Below the pieces are notes generated by a model. The model was not told the DNA's origin. It saw nothing but the letters and a program-made list of their open reading frames with translations, and made no database searches. DNA of 64,000 nucleotides from Palaeococcus ferrophilus DSM 13482. GTDB taxonomy: Archaea > Methanobacteriota_B > Thermococci > Thermococcales > Thermococcaceae. Both the position numbers and the translations under genes were made by a program. Where the stretch lies: the NCBI RefSeq assembly GCF_000966265.1, contig NZ_LANF01000019.1:248001-312000 (forward strand), in the 5' to 3' direction. This document shows, one piece after another, positions 15,972 to 26,937 of this stretch; the stretch's first letter is position 1, and each line of letters starts with the position of its first letter.

Positions 15972-17281
15972 CACAACTCACCCCTGAACGCCCTGTCGAG
16001 TATCGAGGGGAATAGCCTCTCAAGCTCCTTCTCCCTCTCCTCGTAGAGCTTTACAAGCTTCTGCGCGCGCTCGCTGATCCTGTCGAGGTAAGCTACTATG
16101 CGTTTCTGTTCTTCGAGGGGCGGGAGGGGTATTGGAGTCTTTTTGAGGGTATCCATATTAACTCCAGCTTGCCCCACCCAGCGAGTGCATACACTTCTAA
16201 AATACCCCTGCATCCAAAGGTAATTAATGGAAACTGTAAGCCACTCGGGCAAAATTACTTCCTCTTTAACACGAATTCTTGTTATGTGATTGCTGTACCC
16301 CCATGGGAGCTCCTCAGTTACTAACGCCGCTCTACCTACAAGCTCAAAGCTGTTAGTATTGTTAAAGAGAACATCCCCCTTTTGGAGGTAGTAGTCTTTG
16401 ATGTTAATTTTCTCATCAAGCTTAACCTTTACAACCTTCTCTAGATTTAAATGACCAACATCAATGTTATTTGGCCTCAAGTGAGGAACGCCATCTTCAC
16501 TAATGTGCTTTTTATTTCTTGCAAAGCCTGGTTTCATATCCTTAGCAACTTCACCAAGCCTCACCCACTCCCAGCCCCTCTTGTCCGCCCGCGAGAAGAC
16601 CTCGTGCAGAGCGGAAGCCACGAGATTTTCCGCCTCTTCCCTCGCTTCCCTCGCGAGCCTTTTGGCTTCCTCAAGCCTCTTGCTCACCTCGTCGAGCTTC
16701 GCCACGATGCGCTTTTGTTCTTCGAGGGGTGGGAGGGGAACTAAGATACGGGAAAGTTCTTTGGCATTTATTCCCTTTCTCAGCTTATCTCCCATCTCCG
16801 CTTTGACATTAGCCCAATAGTATGGAGTTTGGGCAAAATAAAACACAAACTTGGGGAACACATCTGTTCTTTTAACTTTTAGTCGGATTAAGTATGAAGC
16901 AAAAACAGAATTTATCTCCCGATCAATATAAGTTGCCTTGCCTGTCGTTGCTCCGATTCTTGCGAATAGTAAATCCCCAATTCTTAAGCGATATTTCTCT
17001 AACTCCTTTTTGGAAATTTCACAGAAGGGAACTTCTTCCCAATTTATGTTTCCAGTTTCATCAATGTCGGTTATCCTAAGAAACTTTACCCCAGTATTGT
17101 TCTCTATAGCCGATGCAGTATAACCATACCCAAACTTCCCTAAATCGCCCAGCCTCACCCATCTCCACCCTTCCGGAAGCTCCCACGGGCCTTCGTGCTT
17201 CTTCGGCTTTTCCGCCTTCTTCTCGGCCTTTTCTGCCTTTCTCGTCTTCCCAAGGAACGCCGTGAGCGGCTTCTCCTTCAT
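15971..17281 (-). CDS. hsdS: Type I restriction-modification specificity subunit
   Basis: A 436-residue HsdS with two target-recognition domains. Each half begins with a WxWVRLGD-type segment (GWRWVRLGDLGKFGYG; GWEWVRLGEVAKDMKPG). Each ends with the conserved PLPPLEEQKRIVA sequence leading into a long helical spacer. The N-terminal leader is Lys/Ala/Glu-rich. HsdS chooses the bipartite DNA site for the methyltransferase and restriction complex. The start overlaps the hsdM stop by four bases (ATGA). The conserved spacers are GC-rich like the host genes, while both recognition domains are AT-rich. This is typical of domain exchange between strains. Confidence 0.92.
   Translation of the reverse strand: MKEKPLTAFLGKTRKAEKAEKKAEKPKKHEGPWELPEGWRWVRLGDLGKFGYGYTASAIENNTGVKFLRITDIDETGNINWEEVPFCEISKKELEKYRLRIGDLLFARIGATTGKATYIDREINSVFASYLIRLKVKRTDVFPKFVFYFAQTPYYWANVKAEMGDKLRKGINAKELSRILVPLPPLEEQKRIVAKLDEVSKRLEEAKRLAREAREEAENLVASALHEVFSRADKRGWEWVRLGEVAKDMKPGFARNKKHISEDGVPHLRPNNIDVGHLNLEKVVKVKLDEKINIKDYYLQKGDVLFNNTNSFELVGRAALVTEELPWGYSNHITRIRVKEEVILPEWLTVSINYLWMQGYFRSVCTRWVGQAGVNMDTLKKTPIPLPPLEEQKRIVAYLDRISERAQKLVKLYEEREKELERLFPSILDRAFRGEL
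16102..16738. repeat. 28-bp direct repeats within hsdS flanking a recognition domain
   Basis: Positions 16102-16129 and 16711-16738 share a 28-bp sequence with three differences; both contain TTCTTCGAGGGG followed by GGGAGGGG. They encode the two LPPLEEQKRIVA spacer starts. The repeats bracket the second target-recognition domain and one spacer, so homologous recombination could swap or delete it. Confidence 0.7.
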
Positions 17282-18774
17282 GGCTTCTCACCGAGCACTG
17301 CCTTTATCTCGTTCAGGAGCTCGCTTATCCCCCTCTCCTTCTCCTCAAGAGAGGCTATTATTTCCTCTGGTGCGGGGTACTCGATGGTTAGCTTTCTGTT
17401 CGGGTTCCTCGCGCTTAAATCGTAGTCCCTCTCCTTTATCTTGTCAATGCCCACAACCCACGAGTTCTCAGAGAGGGCCTTCTTCTTCCACTCCTCGTCG
17501 CCCGTTTCAAGGTACTTCCTCCAGGCCTCGAACTTGTCCAGGGCGTCGCTTAAGTCCTCGTCCTTTATCGGGTTCGCCCTCGTGTAGTTCTTCCCGTTGG
17601 GAGGAACGAGCTCGTAGTACCAGATCTCCCTCGTGGGCTTACCGCGCTCGAAGAAGAGCAAACTAGTCTTCGGCCCGGTTCCACCCTTGGGCGAGATGTT
17701 GGCGAAGACCCCCTGCGGGAGGCTGACCACCGCGAAGACGTTGTTCCTCTCGAGGAGCTCCTTCCTGACCTTGATGTAGGACTTCGTAACGTTCGAAAGG
17801 ACGCCATCGGGCAGGACTATCCCGACCCTTCCCCCCGGCTTCACCTTTCTCATGACGTATTGAAGAGCTGCAAGCTCCGTGGAGCGCGTCCTAACCGGGA
17901 GGTTCTGGAGGTTTGATTCCTTTATCTTTCCACCAAAAGGCGGGTTCGTGAGGATGATTTTGTAGAGCTCACCGGGACTGTGCAGGTCTTCGCTGAAGGT
18001 GTCGGTCTTGGTGAGCTTGGCGTTAACACCGTGGAGGAGGGTGTTCATGCTGGCTATGAGGTAAGCTTGGGGCTTCAGCTCCTGGCCGTAGAAGGACTCC
18101 TCAAGCTTCTTTAGATCTTCGACGCTCTTCGCCTTCTCGTAGGCGTGGTTGTAGGCCTCCACGAGGAAGCCGCCGGAGCCGCAGAAGGGATCGAAGACGG
18201 TCTCCCCTATCTCCGGATCAACCACCTTCACCATGAACCTCACAATGGGCCTCGGCGTGTAGTACTCTCCGGCCGCTCCACCCTCGCGCCCCATGAGCAT
18301 CAGCGTCTCCTCGTAGAGCTGGGACATTATGTGGGTGTCCTCCTCATCCGTCCTGATGTCCTCTATACTCTGGAATATCTCAAGGAGGTTGTGGGGGTCG
18401 TGTATCTTCAGGCTCACGTTCGAGAATATTTCCCCTATCTTGTTGAGCTCGTCGCTACCACCCAGGGAGCCCAGGTAGGGCCAGAGTTCGGTGGATATGA
18501 ACTCGTAAAATGCCCTGACGTCCTTTACCTTTTTTAGACTGGGGGCATCGAAGCGCCTCGGCCAGTTGTGGAAGAGGTACTCCTCCTTTATCACCGGCCG
18601 GTACTTTTCCCCCTTCAGCTCTGCGGTGAGTTTCCTTTCCTCCTCCCTGTCGCTCAGTATTTTGAGGAAGAGCATCCACGAGAGCTGTTCAACGTAATCC
18701 AGTATGCTTAAACCTTCAGCGCGCATTATTTCGTAAATGTGCTCGATTTTATTCGCAAGAGCCTGCCTTTCCAT
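17278..18774 (-). CDS. hsdM: Type I restriction-modification methyltransferase subunit
   Basis: A 498-residue N6-adenine DNA methyltransferase. An N-terminal helical HsdM domain (IEHIYEIMRAEGLSILDYVEQLSWMLFLKIL) precedes the catalytic domain. That domain has the SAM motif DPFCGSGGF and the catalytic motif NPPFGG, followed by the LPDGVL segment typical of HsdM. Two HsdM and one HsdS form the methylase that protects host DNA. The ATG lies two bases after the hsdR stop, and the stop overlaps hsdS, so the genes are translated from one mRNA. All key residues are present. Confidence 0.94.
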   Translation of the reverse strand: MERQALANKIEHIYEIMRAEGLSILDYVEQLSWMLFLKILSDREEERKLTAELKGEKYRPVIKEEYLFHNWPRRFDAPSLKKVKDVRAFYEFISTELWPYLGSLGGSDELNKIGEIFSNVSLKIHDPHNLLEIFQSIEDIRTDEEDTHIMSQLYEETLMLMGREGGAAGEYYTPRPIVRFMVKVVDPEIGETVFDPFCGSGGFLVEAYNHAYEKAKSVEDLKKLEESFYGQELKPQAYLIASMNTLLHGVNAKLTKTDTFSEDLHSPGELYKIILTNPPFGGKIKESNLQNLPVRTRSTELAALQYVMRKVKPGGRVGIVLPDGVLSNVTKSYIKVRKELLERNNVFAVVSLPQGVFANISPKGGTGPKTSLLFFERGKPTREIWYYELVPPNGKNYTRANPIKDEDLSDALDKFEAWRKYLETGDEEWKKKALSENSWVVGIDKIKERDYDLSARNPNRKLTIEYPAPEEIIASLEEKERGISELLNEIKAVLGEKP

Positions 18775-18776
18775 TT

Positions 18777-21311
18777 TCAGCCCTCCATCAGATCAGCGTA
18801 CAGACCTTTTTCAAGCTCTTCGAGGAGCTTCTTTAATCCCTCTCCTCCACCAAGGATCCTCAACACTCCCTTAAGGTTGCCGTATTCCCTGAACGTTGGT
18901 AACTCAAACACCTTCGGATCCTCTATCTCACTCAGACCGTAGAGCCTGTAGTGGTCGAGGAGCGTGAGTATAACGTCCCTTCCTTTCTGGCCGAACTTCT
19001 TTATGAATTCTTTCTTTACCTCCCTGAACAGCTCGGCCCTCTCATCGCGCGTTACTATTGGTGCGTCAAAGAGGAGGTGGGCCAGAAGGTCGAACTCGTC
19101 CGCTTCGGGAACCTTCTCTATAAGCGAGAGGAGTTTGAGGTCTATACCGGACTTCTTGAGGTCTTTCTTGAACTGGAGCCTCATGTTGCGGTTGAGCCAC
19201 ACTTTTTTCAGGTCGTTCAGGCTCGCGACCCTCCTTTTCACCTGCTCTCTGGTGTATTTGACGTACTCCGCCTCAAGAACCTTGTTGCCGCGGACCTCTA
19301 TCCTGATTTTGTTTTCTTCCTCGATGAAGACATTTAAGCCATGGACGGTTATCGGGGCTTTGTTCTCAGGGTTGAGCTTCCTCAGGGTTACGGTGGTTGT
19401 GCTGTCGGGCCGTGGGAAGGTTGTAACGTACGTCTTCTTCGGGCGGTAGCCACTTGCCCGTATATCAATCAGCACCGCCTCTCTGGGCACGTTGCTTTGA
19501 AAGACCCTCCCATCATCTCCGGCCACAACATGGAGGGGCTTTCCGGGTTTAACGTGAATAACAACATCGGCCCCTTTGACGGGTTCCAGCGTCTCATCGT
19601 CCACTATGGCCATGTTTAGATACCAGTCGGTGGGCCTTTCTTTTTTGGGTTTATACGGGGGGAAATCCCACCTGTCCAACAATCTCGTGGCCCCAGTGAA
19701 GTCCACTATCCTGAAGGTGTACTTCTTCTTAATGACATCCCCCCTTGTGTAAATCCTTGCGGCCCTGCCGATAATCTGGTGGAACTCAACCTTGGAACCG
19801 ACGTGCTTGAGGAAAATGATGTTCTTTATCGTGGGGACGTCTATCCCGGTGCTCAACATGTCAACGGTCGTTGCCACCACTGGAAAAGGCTCTTGGGAGC
19901 TCGCAAAACTGTTCCTCAGTATGGTGTGGGATTCCGGGTCGTCCGAAACTATTGGGTAGGCGTAGTTGTCAACGCCAAACCGGGAATTGAAATGGTTATT
20001 CAGCAGCGCCGCCACTTCCCTTGCGTGCCTCTGGGTGGGGCAGAATATAACGGTCTTCTCAAGGGGGCCTGTCTCTTCTAAAAACCTGGCTATCCATCCC
20101 ACTATCGCCCTGGTTCTGTCAGGTAGTATGATGTTCTTCTCAAACTCGTTGGCGGTGTAGTACTCCTTCACTTCCGCCCCTTCAGGTATTTCGAGCTTAA
20201 CCCCCGCCGTTCTGAGCTCCTTGAAAGTGATCATACCATTCTTGTCAACGTTGGTGTAAACCCTTATTATCTCCTCGGGTGGCGCGAGATAGCCGTCTTC
20301 TATACCCTGTGCGAGCTTGTATTCGTAAACAGGCTTGCCAAAGTAATCGTAAACGTCCACGTTGTCGGCCCTCTGTGGAGTGGCGGTGAGACCGAGGTGA
20401 ATCGCCCTATTGAAATACTTGAGGATGTCGTGCCACCTGTTCCAGCCGGAGCGGTGGCACTCGTCTATTATCACGAGATCAAAGTAATCCGGGTCGAATT
20501 CCTGGTAAACTTTCTTGCCATCCTTTTCAGAATAGAGGGTCTGATACGTGGCGAAATAGACATCCTTGGCAAAGTTGAGGTTGTCCCCCTTCAGCTCCTC
20601 ACGTGCGGTTTTGAAGGCTTCAAACGCGTTGTAAGCTTGATTCCTAAGGTAAACCCTATCAACCACAAAAAGTATCTTCTTCACAAGTCCGCTCTTGTAG
20701 AGCTTCCATGCTATCTGGAACGCTACGAAGGTTTTTCCACTCCCCGTGGCCATGGTGAGCAATAAGCGCTTTTTACCAAGAAGTATTTCTTCAATGGCCC
20801 TCCTCACGGCCACTTCCTGGTAGTAGCGTGGCTTTTTGTCACGAATATAATAAGGAACTTCCAGTGGATTTGCCCCGCTCCTCTTTACCGCTTCGTCCAG
20901 TCCCTTTCTTCTGGTGTATCTCTCCCAGAGTTCTTCTGGACCAGGAAACGCTTCAATCTCCCTCGCCTCTTTCGTGAAGAAGTCATACTCAATTATCTTG
21001 AGGCCGTTGGTGGCGTATGCGAATGGTGCATCCAGAGCTTTTGCGTACCTTTTCGCCTGCTCTAACCCATGGTATGCATCTTCCCTTGCTTTCTTTGCCT
21101 CAACAACGGCTATTATATGACCCTGAGCATTTGGGTAGAAGAGAACGTAATCCGCCCTTTGGGGGGATGTTCTGCCCCCATCGCTGTTGAGAATTCTCCC
21201 CACCGAAATAGTGAACTCTCTCATTATTTTATCCTCGTCCCATCCACTTTCATGGAGCTTGGGATCAATGAGTTTAGCCCGCGTGTCTTCCTCACTATAA
21301 CGCGTGTACAC
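18777..21311 (-). CDS. hsdR: Type I restriction endonuclease/translocase subunit
   Basis: An 844-residue HsdR. The N-terminal nuclease core is visible: an Asp in RADYVLFYP and VVEAKKARED (the ExK), as in PD-(D/E)XK enzymes. The SF2 translocase follows with Walker A TMATGSGKTFVAF, DEAD-type motif II DECHRSGW, TATP (LGLTATPQ) and motif VI QIIGRAARI. The C-terminus is helical and contacts the methylase. Unmodified DNA is pumped past the complex and cut at a distance. The GTG start has GGTGGGG upstream. It is the first gene of the hsdRMS operon. It shows no frameshift or lost motif, so the system looks functional. Confidence 0.93.
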   Translation of the reverse strand: MYTRYSEEDTRAKLIDPKLHESGWDEDKIMREFTISVGRILNSDGGRTSPQRADYVLFYPNAQGHIIAVVEAKKAREDAYHGLEQAKRYAKALDAPFAYATNGLKIIEYDFFTKEAREIEAFPGPEELWERYTRRKGLDEAVKRSGANPLEVPYYIRDKKPRYYQEVAVRRAIEEILLGKKRLLLTMATGSGKTFVAFQIAWKLYKSGLVKKILFVVDRVYLRNQAYNAFEAFKTAREELKGDNLNFAKDVYFATYQTLYSEKDGKKVYQEFDPDYFDLVIIDECHRSGWNRWHDILKYFNRAIHLGLTATPQRADNVDVYDYFGKPVYEYKLAQGIEDGYLAPPEEIIRVYTNVDKNGMITFKELRTAGVKLEIPEGAEVKEYYTANEFEKNIILPDRTRAIVGWIARFLEETGPLEKTVIFCPTQRHAREVAALLNNHFNSRFGVDNYAYPIVSDDPESHTILRNSFASSQEPFPVVATTVDMLSTGIDVPTIKNIIFLKHVGSKVEFHQIIGRAARIYTRGDVIKKKYTFRIVDFTGATRLLDRWDFPPYKPKKERPTDWYLNMAIVDDETLEPVKGADVVIHVKPGKPLHVVAGDDGRVFQSNVPREAVLIDIRASGYRPKKTYVTTFPRPDSTTTVTLRKLNPENKAPITVHGLNVFIEEENKIRIEVRGNKVLEAEYVKYTREQVKRRVASLNDLKKVWLNRNMRLQFKKDLKKSGIDLKLLSLIEKVPEADEFDLLAHLLFDAPIVTRDERAELFREVKKEFIKKFGQKGRDVILTLLDHYRLYGLSEIEDPKVFELPTFREYGNLKGVLRILGGGEGLKKLLEELEKGLYADLMEG

Positions 21312-21460
21312 TTAACCCCACCCAATGTTGTTAGTGGTTACTTTTCTCTTCCGAAAGCCTCGCCCTTCAGGGCGGGGATGCAGTATTCGGAGATTCAGCC
21401 TGAGAGCAGGAAAGCACTCCACCAAAACACTTAAATATTAAACCATACTACTAAATACTG

Positions 21461-21625
21461 GTGAGTGAAGTGGGAGTAATCACGATCTCCGTTGATGATG
21501 AAATCGAGAAAAAATTCAGAGAACTCGTGGTGAAAAAATACGGGAAAATCAGAGGAGCGTTAGGAGTAGCAGTAACCGAGGCTATGAAACTCTGGATTAA
21601 AAAAGTCGAAAGCGAGGAAAAATGA
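21461..21625 (+). CDS. Small ribbon-helix-helix-like protein encoded in the TnpB element
   Basis: A 54-residue protein with a strand-helix-helix pattern: GVITISVDDEIEKKFRELVV, then KIRGALGVAVTEAMKLWIKK. This fits small RHH/CopG-like DNA-binding proteins. The GTG at 21461 lies about 26 nt after a TATA-like CTTAAATATTA (21429-21439), which suggests a leaderless mRNA. A second GTG at 21470 has GGTGAG upstream and is an alternative start. The stop overlaps the tnpB ATG by four bases (ATGA), so it is translationally coupled to tnpB. It may regulate tnpB or the ends; this is inference. Confidence 0.7.
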   Translation: MSEVGVITISVDDEIEKKFRELVVKKYGKIRGALGVAVTEAMKLWIKKVESEEK

Positions 21626-22920
21626 AGCGGTCAATAACCATTAAGCTCCAGCCCTCAAAAACCCAAGAGAAAACACTCAAAGAGTTAGCTCTTATTAGCT
21701 CGAAAGTTTGGAACAGGGTGAACTATCTCAGAAGGCAGGAATTCTTTGAGGGGAAACCCATAGACTTTCTCAAAACTGAGAAAATAGTTTATGAAGAGTT
21801 CAAAGCTGAAATAGGCTCGGCAACAGTCCAGCAAATTTGCAGGAAGAACGCCGAAGCTTGGAGAAGTTTCTTCTCCCTTTTGAGGAATAAACGGAACGGA
21901 GAACTCCCCAAATGGCTTAAACCAAAACCACCCGACTACATCAAGGAAGAAGGCTTAATCGTCCTTAGAAATGACCAATACAGAATTGAGGGGAATAAAC
22001 TCATCCTAAAAGGCCTTGGGAAGTTTAAACGCTTGGAAGTTCAATTCAAGGGGAGAATTCATCTTAAAGGAAAGCAAGGGAGATTAGAGATAACTTATGA
22101 CCCAATAAGGCAGAAGTGGTATGCTCACATTAGCATCACCTTAGAGAAAAAACTTCAGGGCGAGGAATGGGTAGAAGTTCCAAGACAACCTTTAGGAAAC
22201 CTATCCGCCGGAATTGACCTTGGAGTGAACAATTTGATGGCCGTTTACGTCGAAAACGGGGAAAGTTTTTTGGTGAACGGCAGGCCTCTGAAGTCAATAG
22301 CCTTCTATTGGCAGAGGAGAATAGCGGATTATCAGTCAAAACTCAACAAAAGCGGAGCTAAAAAGAGCAGAAAACTCTCCAGAATGCATCAGAAGGCCAA
22401 GCTTCAAGCGAGGCACTACATTAACACGGCGGTAAGGCAAACTGTTGAAAGGCTTTATCGTCTCGGAGTTTCCAGAATTGTAGTCGGTTATCCAAAGGGA
22501 ATAGCAAGAAACCCTAACAAGGGTAAGAAGCAGAATTATCTCCTCTCCCACATCTGGAGGTTCAACACGGTAATAAAACGGCTCAAGGAAGTAGCCGAGG
22601 AGTATGGTATTCAAGTTCTGGTTGTTAACGAGGCTTTCACTTCAAAAACGTGCCCCGTCTGCGGGAAGCCCCACGAAGGGGCTCGCTTTGTTAGAGGATT
22701 ATTTAAGTGTCCCGCAACGGGGCTTATCTTTAACGCCGACTTAGTTGGCGCTTTTAATATTTTGAAGAAGGGCGTAAAAACTATAACCCCGAGCTTGCCG
22801 GGTTTAACGGCAAGTAGGGGTAATTGGCCGAAGGCCCGGCCAGAGGGGTTCGAAGAACCCGATTCAAGTTGGGTTCTTGTAAGAACCCCTCAAACTTCCC
22901 TGTCTTTAGCGAGGGGTTAG
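21622..22920 (+). CDS. tnpB: RNA-guided nuclease TnpB
   Basis: A 432-residue TnpB. The RuvC catalytic triad is intact: D199 (GIDLGVNN), E337 (VVNEAFTS) and D373 (NADLVGAFNIL). The zinc finger is incomplete. C344 and C347 (TCPVCGK) and C363 (FKCPATG) are present, but residue 366 is Thr where the fourth Cys normally stands. TnpB uses an RNA derived from the right end of its element to find and cut DNA beside a short target-adjacent motif. The last about 45 residues overlap the probable guide-RNA region and end RTPQTSLSLARG. The start overlaps the stop of the small upstream gene. Activity is likely unless the zinc-site change matters. Confidence 0.9.
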   Translation: MKRSITIKLQPSKTQEKTLKELALISSKVWNRVNYLRRQEFFEGKPIDFLKTEKIVYEEFKAEIGSATVQQICRKNAEAWRSFFSLLRNKRNGELPKWLKPKPPDYIKEEGLIVLRNDQYRIEGNKLILKGLGKFKRLEVQFKGRIHLKGKQGRLEITYDPIRQKWYAHISITLEKKLQGEEWVEVPRQPLGNLSAGIDLGVNNLMAVYVENGESFLVNGRPLKSIAFYWQRRIADYQSKLNKSGAKKSRKLSRMHQKAKLQARHYINTAVRQTVERLYRLGVSRIVVGYPKGIARNPNKGKKQNYLLSHIWRFNTVIKRLKEVAEEYGIQVLVVNEAFTSKTCPVCGKPHEGARFVRGLFKCPATGLIFNADLVGAFNILKKGVKTITPSLPGLTASRGNWPKARPEGFEEPDSSWVLVRTPQTSLSLARG

Positions 22921-22965
22921 CTCGTTGGAACCCTCGCCGTTCACGGCGGGGAGGAGGTCAGATAC
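22780..22965 (+). ncRNA. Probable omega/reRNA scaffold of the TnpB element
   Basis: The 3' end of tnpB and the right end of the element contain nested complementary segments. GGTTCGAAGAACC (22849-22861) and GGGTTCTTGTAAGAACCC (22871-22888) both fold back on themselves. The terminal hairpin CGCCG-TTCA-CGGCG follows at 22935-22948. In this group the guide RNA ends just past the right end, with the guide taken from flanking DNA. The placement is by analogy. Confidence 0.5.
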
Positions 22966-24843
<1,878 letters not shown>

Positions 24844-24849
24844 TTCCAT

Positions 24850-24864
24850 CCCTCTTTTTTTAAC
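24850..24864 (+). terminator. T-rich terminator after pyrG
   Basis: CCCTCTTTTTTTAACC follows the pyrG stop by a few bases. A run of seven T after pyrimidines is a typical archaeal terminator. The next gene has its own leader region. Confidence 0.5.
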
Positions 24865-24930
24865 CGGCCCCCGTGGGCCTTAAGAAAACGTTTTAAGTCC
24901 CGTCCCGTTATGAAGAGTTAGGTGAAAGAC

Positions 24931-26283
24931 ATGCTGGACCTCAAGCTTATCCGTGAAAACCCGGATGTTGCCAGGGCAGACCTCCTCAAGCGCGGTGAAA
25001 TAGAGAAGCTCAAGTGGATTGACGAGATACTCGAGCTCGACGAGAAGTGGCGTGAGAACCTCCGCAGGATAAACGCACTGAGAAAGGAGAGGAACAGCAT
25101 TGCCATGGAGATAGGGAAGCGCAAGAAGGCCGGCCAGCCCGCGGATGACCTCCTCGAGAGGAGCAAGGAGGTAGTGAGGCAGATTGGGGAGCTTGAGAAG
25201 GAGAACAACGCCATAAGGGAGAAGATTGACTACTACCTCTGGCGTTTACCCAACATAACCCACGAGAGCGTCCCGGTCGGCAAGGACGACAGCGAGAACG
25301 TCCCCATAAGGTTCTGGGGCAAGGCGAGGGTGTGGAAGGGCCACCTCGAGAGCTTCCTTGAGCAGAGCGGCGGTAAGATGGAGTACGAGGTCATAGAGTG
25401 GAAGCCCCTCCTACACGCAGACCTGCTCCCCGTGATAGACGGCGCCGACCTCGAGAGGGCGGCAAAGGTGAGCGGTTCGCGCTTCTACTACCTCAAGAAC
25501 GAGCTGGTCATCCTTGATCTTGCCCTAATACGCTTCGCCCTCGACAGGCTGATTAAGAAGGGCTTCGTTCCCGTAACTCCTCCCTACATGGTGCGCCGCT
25601 TCGTCGAGCAGGGGGCCACGGTCTTCGATGACTTCGAGGAGGTCATATACAAGGTTGAGGGCGAAGACCTCTACCTCATCCCGACAGCTGAACACCCGCT
25701 CGCGGGAATGCACGCCAACGAAATCCTCGATGGGAAGGACCTCCCACTCCTCTACGCCGGGGTTTCACCGTGCTTCAGGAAGGAGGCGGGAACGGCAGGA
25801 AAGGATACGAAGGGCATCTTCAGGGTTCACCAGTTCCATAAGGTGGAACAGTTCGTCTACGCGAGGCCGGAGGAGAGCTGGGAGTGGCACGAGAAGCTCA
25901 TAAAGAACGCCGAGGAGCTCTTCCAGGAGCTTGAGATTCCGTACAGGGTTGTCAACATATGTACCGGCGACCTCGGCTACGTGGCAGCTAAAAAGTACGA
26001 CATAGAGGCTTGGATGAGCGCCCAGGGCAAGTTCAGAGAGGTTGTGAGTGCGAGCAACTGTACGGAGTGGCAGGCGAGACGCTTAAACATCCGCTTCAGG
26101 GATAAAACCAATGAGAAGCCGCGCTTCGTCCACACGCTCAACTCAACGGCGATAGCCACGTCGAGGGCCATCGTGGCAATCCTCGAGAACTTCCAGGAGG
26201 AGGATGGAACCGTCAGGATTCCAAGGGCCCTCTGGGACTACACGGGCTTCAAGGAAATCCTCCCAGTGGAAAAGAGGAAATGA
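24931..26283 (+). CDS. serS: Seryl-tRNA synthetase (bacterial/eukaryal type)
   Basis: A 450-residue class II seryl-tRNA synthetase that charges tRNA-Ser with serine. The N-terminal about 110 residues form the antiparallel coiled-coil arm that grips the long variable arm of tRNA-Ser (DLKLIRENPDVARADLLKRG onward). The catalytic core includes the motif 2 region FRKEAGTAGKDTKGIFRVHQF and motif 3 near the end, TLNSTAIATSRAIVAILENFQ. The ATG at 24931 is chosen because GGTGA stands six bases upstream; a GTG three codons earlier overlaps that site. It is the common type, not the rare methanogen form. Confidence 0.96.
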   Translation: MLDLKLIRENPDVARADLLKRGEIEKLKWIDEILELDEKWRENLRRINALRKERNSIAMEIGKRKKAGQPADDLLERSKEVVRQIGELEKENNAIREKIDYYLWRLPNITHESVPVGKDDSENVPIRFWGKARVWKGHLESFLEQSGGKMEYEVIEWKPLLHADLLPVIDGADLERAAKVSGSRFYYLKNELVILDLALIRFALDRLIKKGFVPVTPPYMVRRFVEQGATVFDDFEEVIYKVEGEDLYLIPTAEHPLAGMHANEILDGKDLPLLYAGVSPCFRKEAGTAGKDTKGIFRVHQFHKVEQFVYARPEESWEWHEKLIKNAEELFQELEIPYRVVNICTGDLGYVAAKKYDIEAWMSAQGKFREVVSASNCTEWQARRLNIRFRDKTNEKPRFVHTLNSTAIATSRAIVAILENFQEEDGTVRIPRALWDYTGFKEILPVEKRK

Positions 26284-26290
26284 GCTCGCA

Positions 26291-26842
26291 TTAGAGCTTT
26301 ATAACTTTTCTTACCCCTTCTTTGGCCACCTCAAGGGCGCGGGGGACTTCCCGCGGATGCTCAAGGATTATCACGCCCTCGTCCCTCAGCGCCTCAAGGT
26401 GCTCCAGGTCAATTTTGCGCACGTATATCTCGAACTCCTGACCGTTGGGGGCCTTTGTTTTTACAACGGGCTTCGAATCTGTGGGAACGATTATGAGGGG
26501 CACGCGGCTCTTGAGGGCGAGGATGGCGCAGCAGCTCAGAAAGCTGTCCCCTATTCCGAGCCTTATCTTTGCCACGGTGTTCGAGGTGGCAGGCGAAATA
26601 ACGAAGACGTCGTACCTTCCGAGGTTAAATGCCCCGCAAGAGGGGAAGGAGCGCCCCTGCCGCGATTCGCGCACAAGGGGGAGTTGCCCTATGTCCTCGA
26701 GCACCTTGTACATGGCCGCGACCTCTTCCCCGGCCGCTGAAAGGAGAACCTTAACGTCGTGCTTCTCCGAGAGCTTCATGAGGACCTCAACGCTCTCCTG
26801 CAGAAGGTGGCCCGCCCCGCTTATTCCCCAAGCTATCCTCAT
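26291..26842 (-). CDS. Flavoprotein of the archaeoflavoprotein/DmrB-like family
   Basis: A 183-residue flavoprotein-fold protein. It starts MRIAWGISGAGHLLQESVEV and contains VFVISPATSNTVAKIRLGIGDSFLS, the FMN-binding region of the family, and VPLIIVPTD. The architecture matches archaeoflavoprotein AfpA and dihydromethanopterin reductase-like proteins. AfpA takes part in electron transfer from ferredoxin; the partner here is unknown. The ATG at 26842 has GGTGAG upstream, and an in-frame extension of 19 codons is rejected. It is divergent from the HAD gene. Confidence 0.8.
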   Translation of the reverse strand: MRIAWGISGAGHLLQESVEVLMKLSEKHDVKVLLSAAGEEVAAMYKVLEDIGQLPLVRESRQGRSFPSCGAFNLGRYDVFVISPATSNTVAKIRLGIGDSFLSCCAILALKSRVPLIIVPTDSKPVVKTKAPNGQEFEIYVRKIDLEHLEALRDEGVIILEHPREVPRALEVAKEGVRKVIKL

Positions 26843-26937
26843 AGCCTCACCTAATGGAGTTTCGAGGGAGAAGCTATAACCTTTTCCTCGATGGGACAAG
26901 CCTTAAGAGATGGACGCGTAGTTTAACCGGTGGTCGT

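Larger units (their letters stand above)
21350..22965 (+). mobile_element. TnpB-only IS200/IS605-group (IS1341-type) insertion element
   Basis: The element has no tnpA. Its left end shows a subterminal hairpin, CGCCC-TTCA-GGGCG (21361-21374). Its right end shows a similar one, CGCCG-TTCA-CGGCG (22935-22948), and both are followed by GGGG. The matching loop sequence at both ends is the usual mark of this group. It carries a small ribbon-helix-helix-like gene and tnpB. It lies between hsdR and pyrG without breaking a visible gene. The exact borders are approximate, because this group makes no target duplication. It would need a TnpA from elsewhere to move. Confidence 0.75.
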
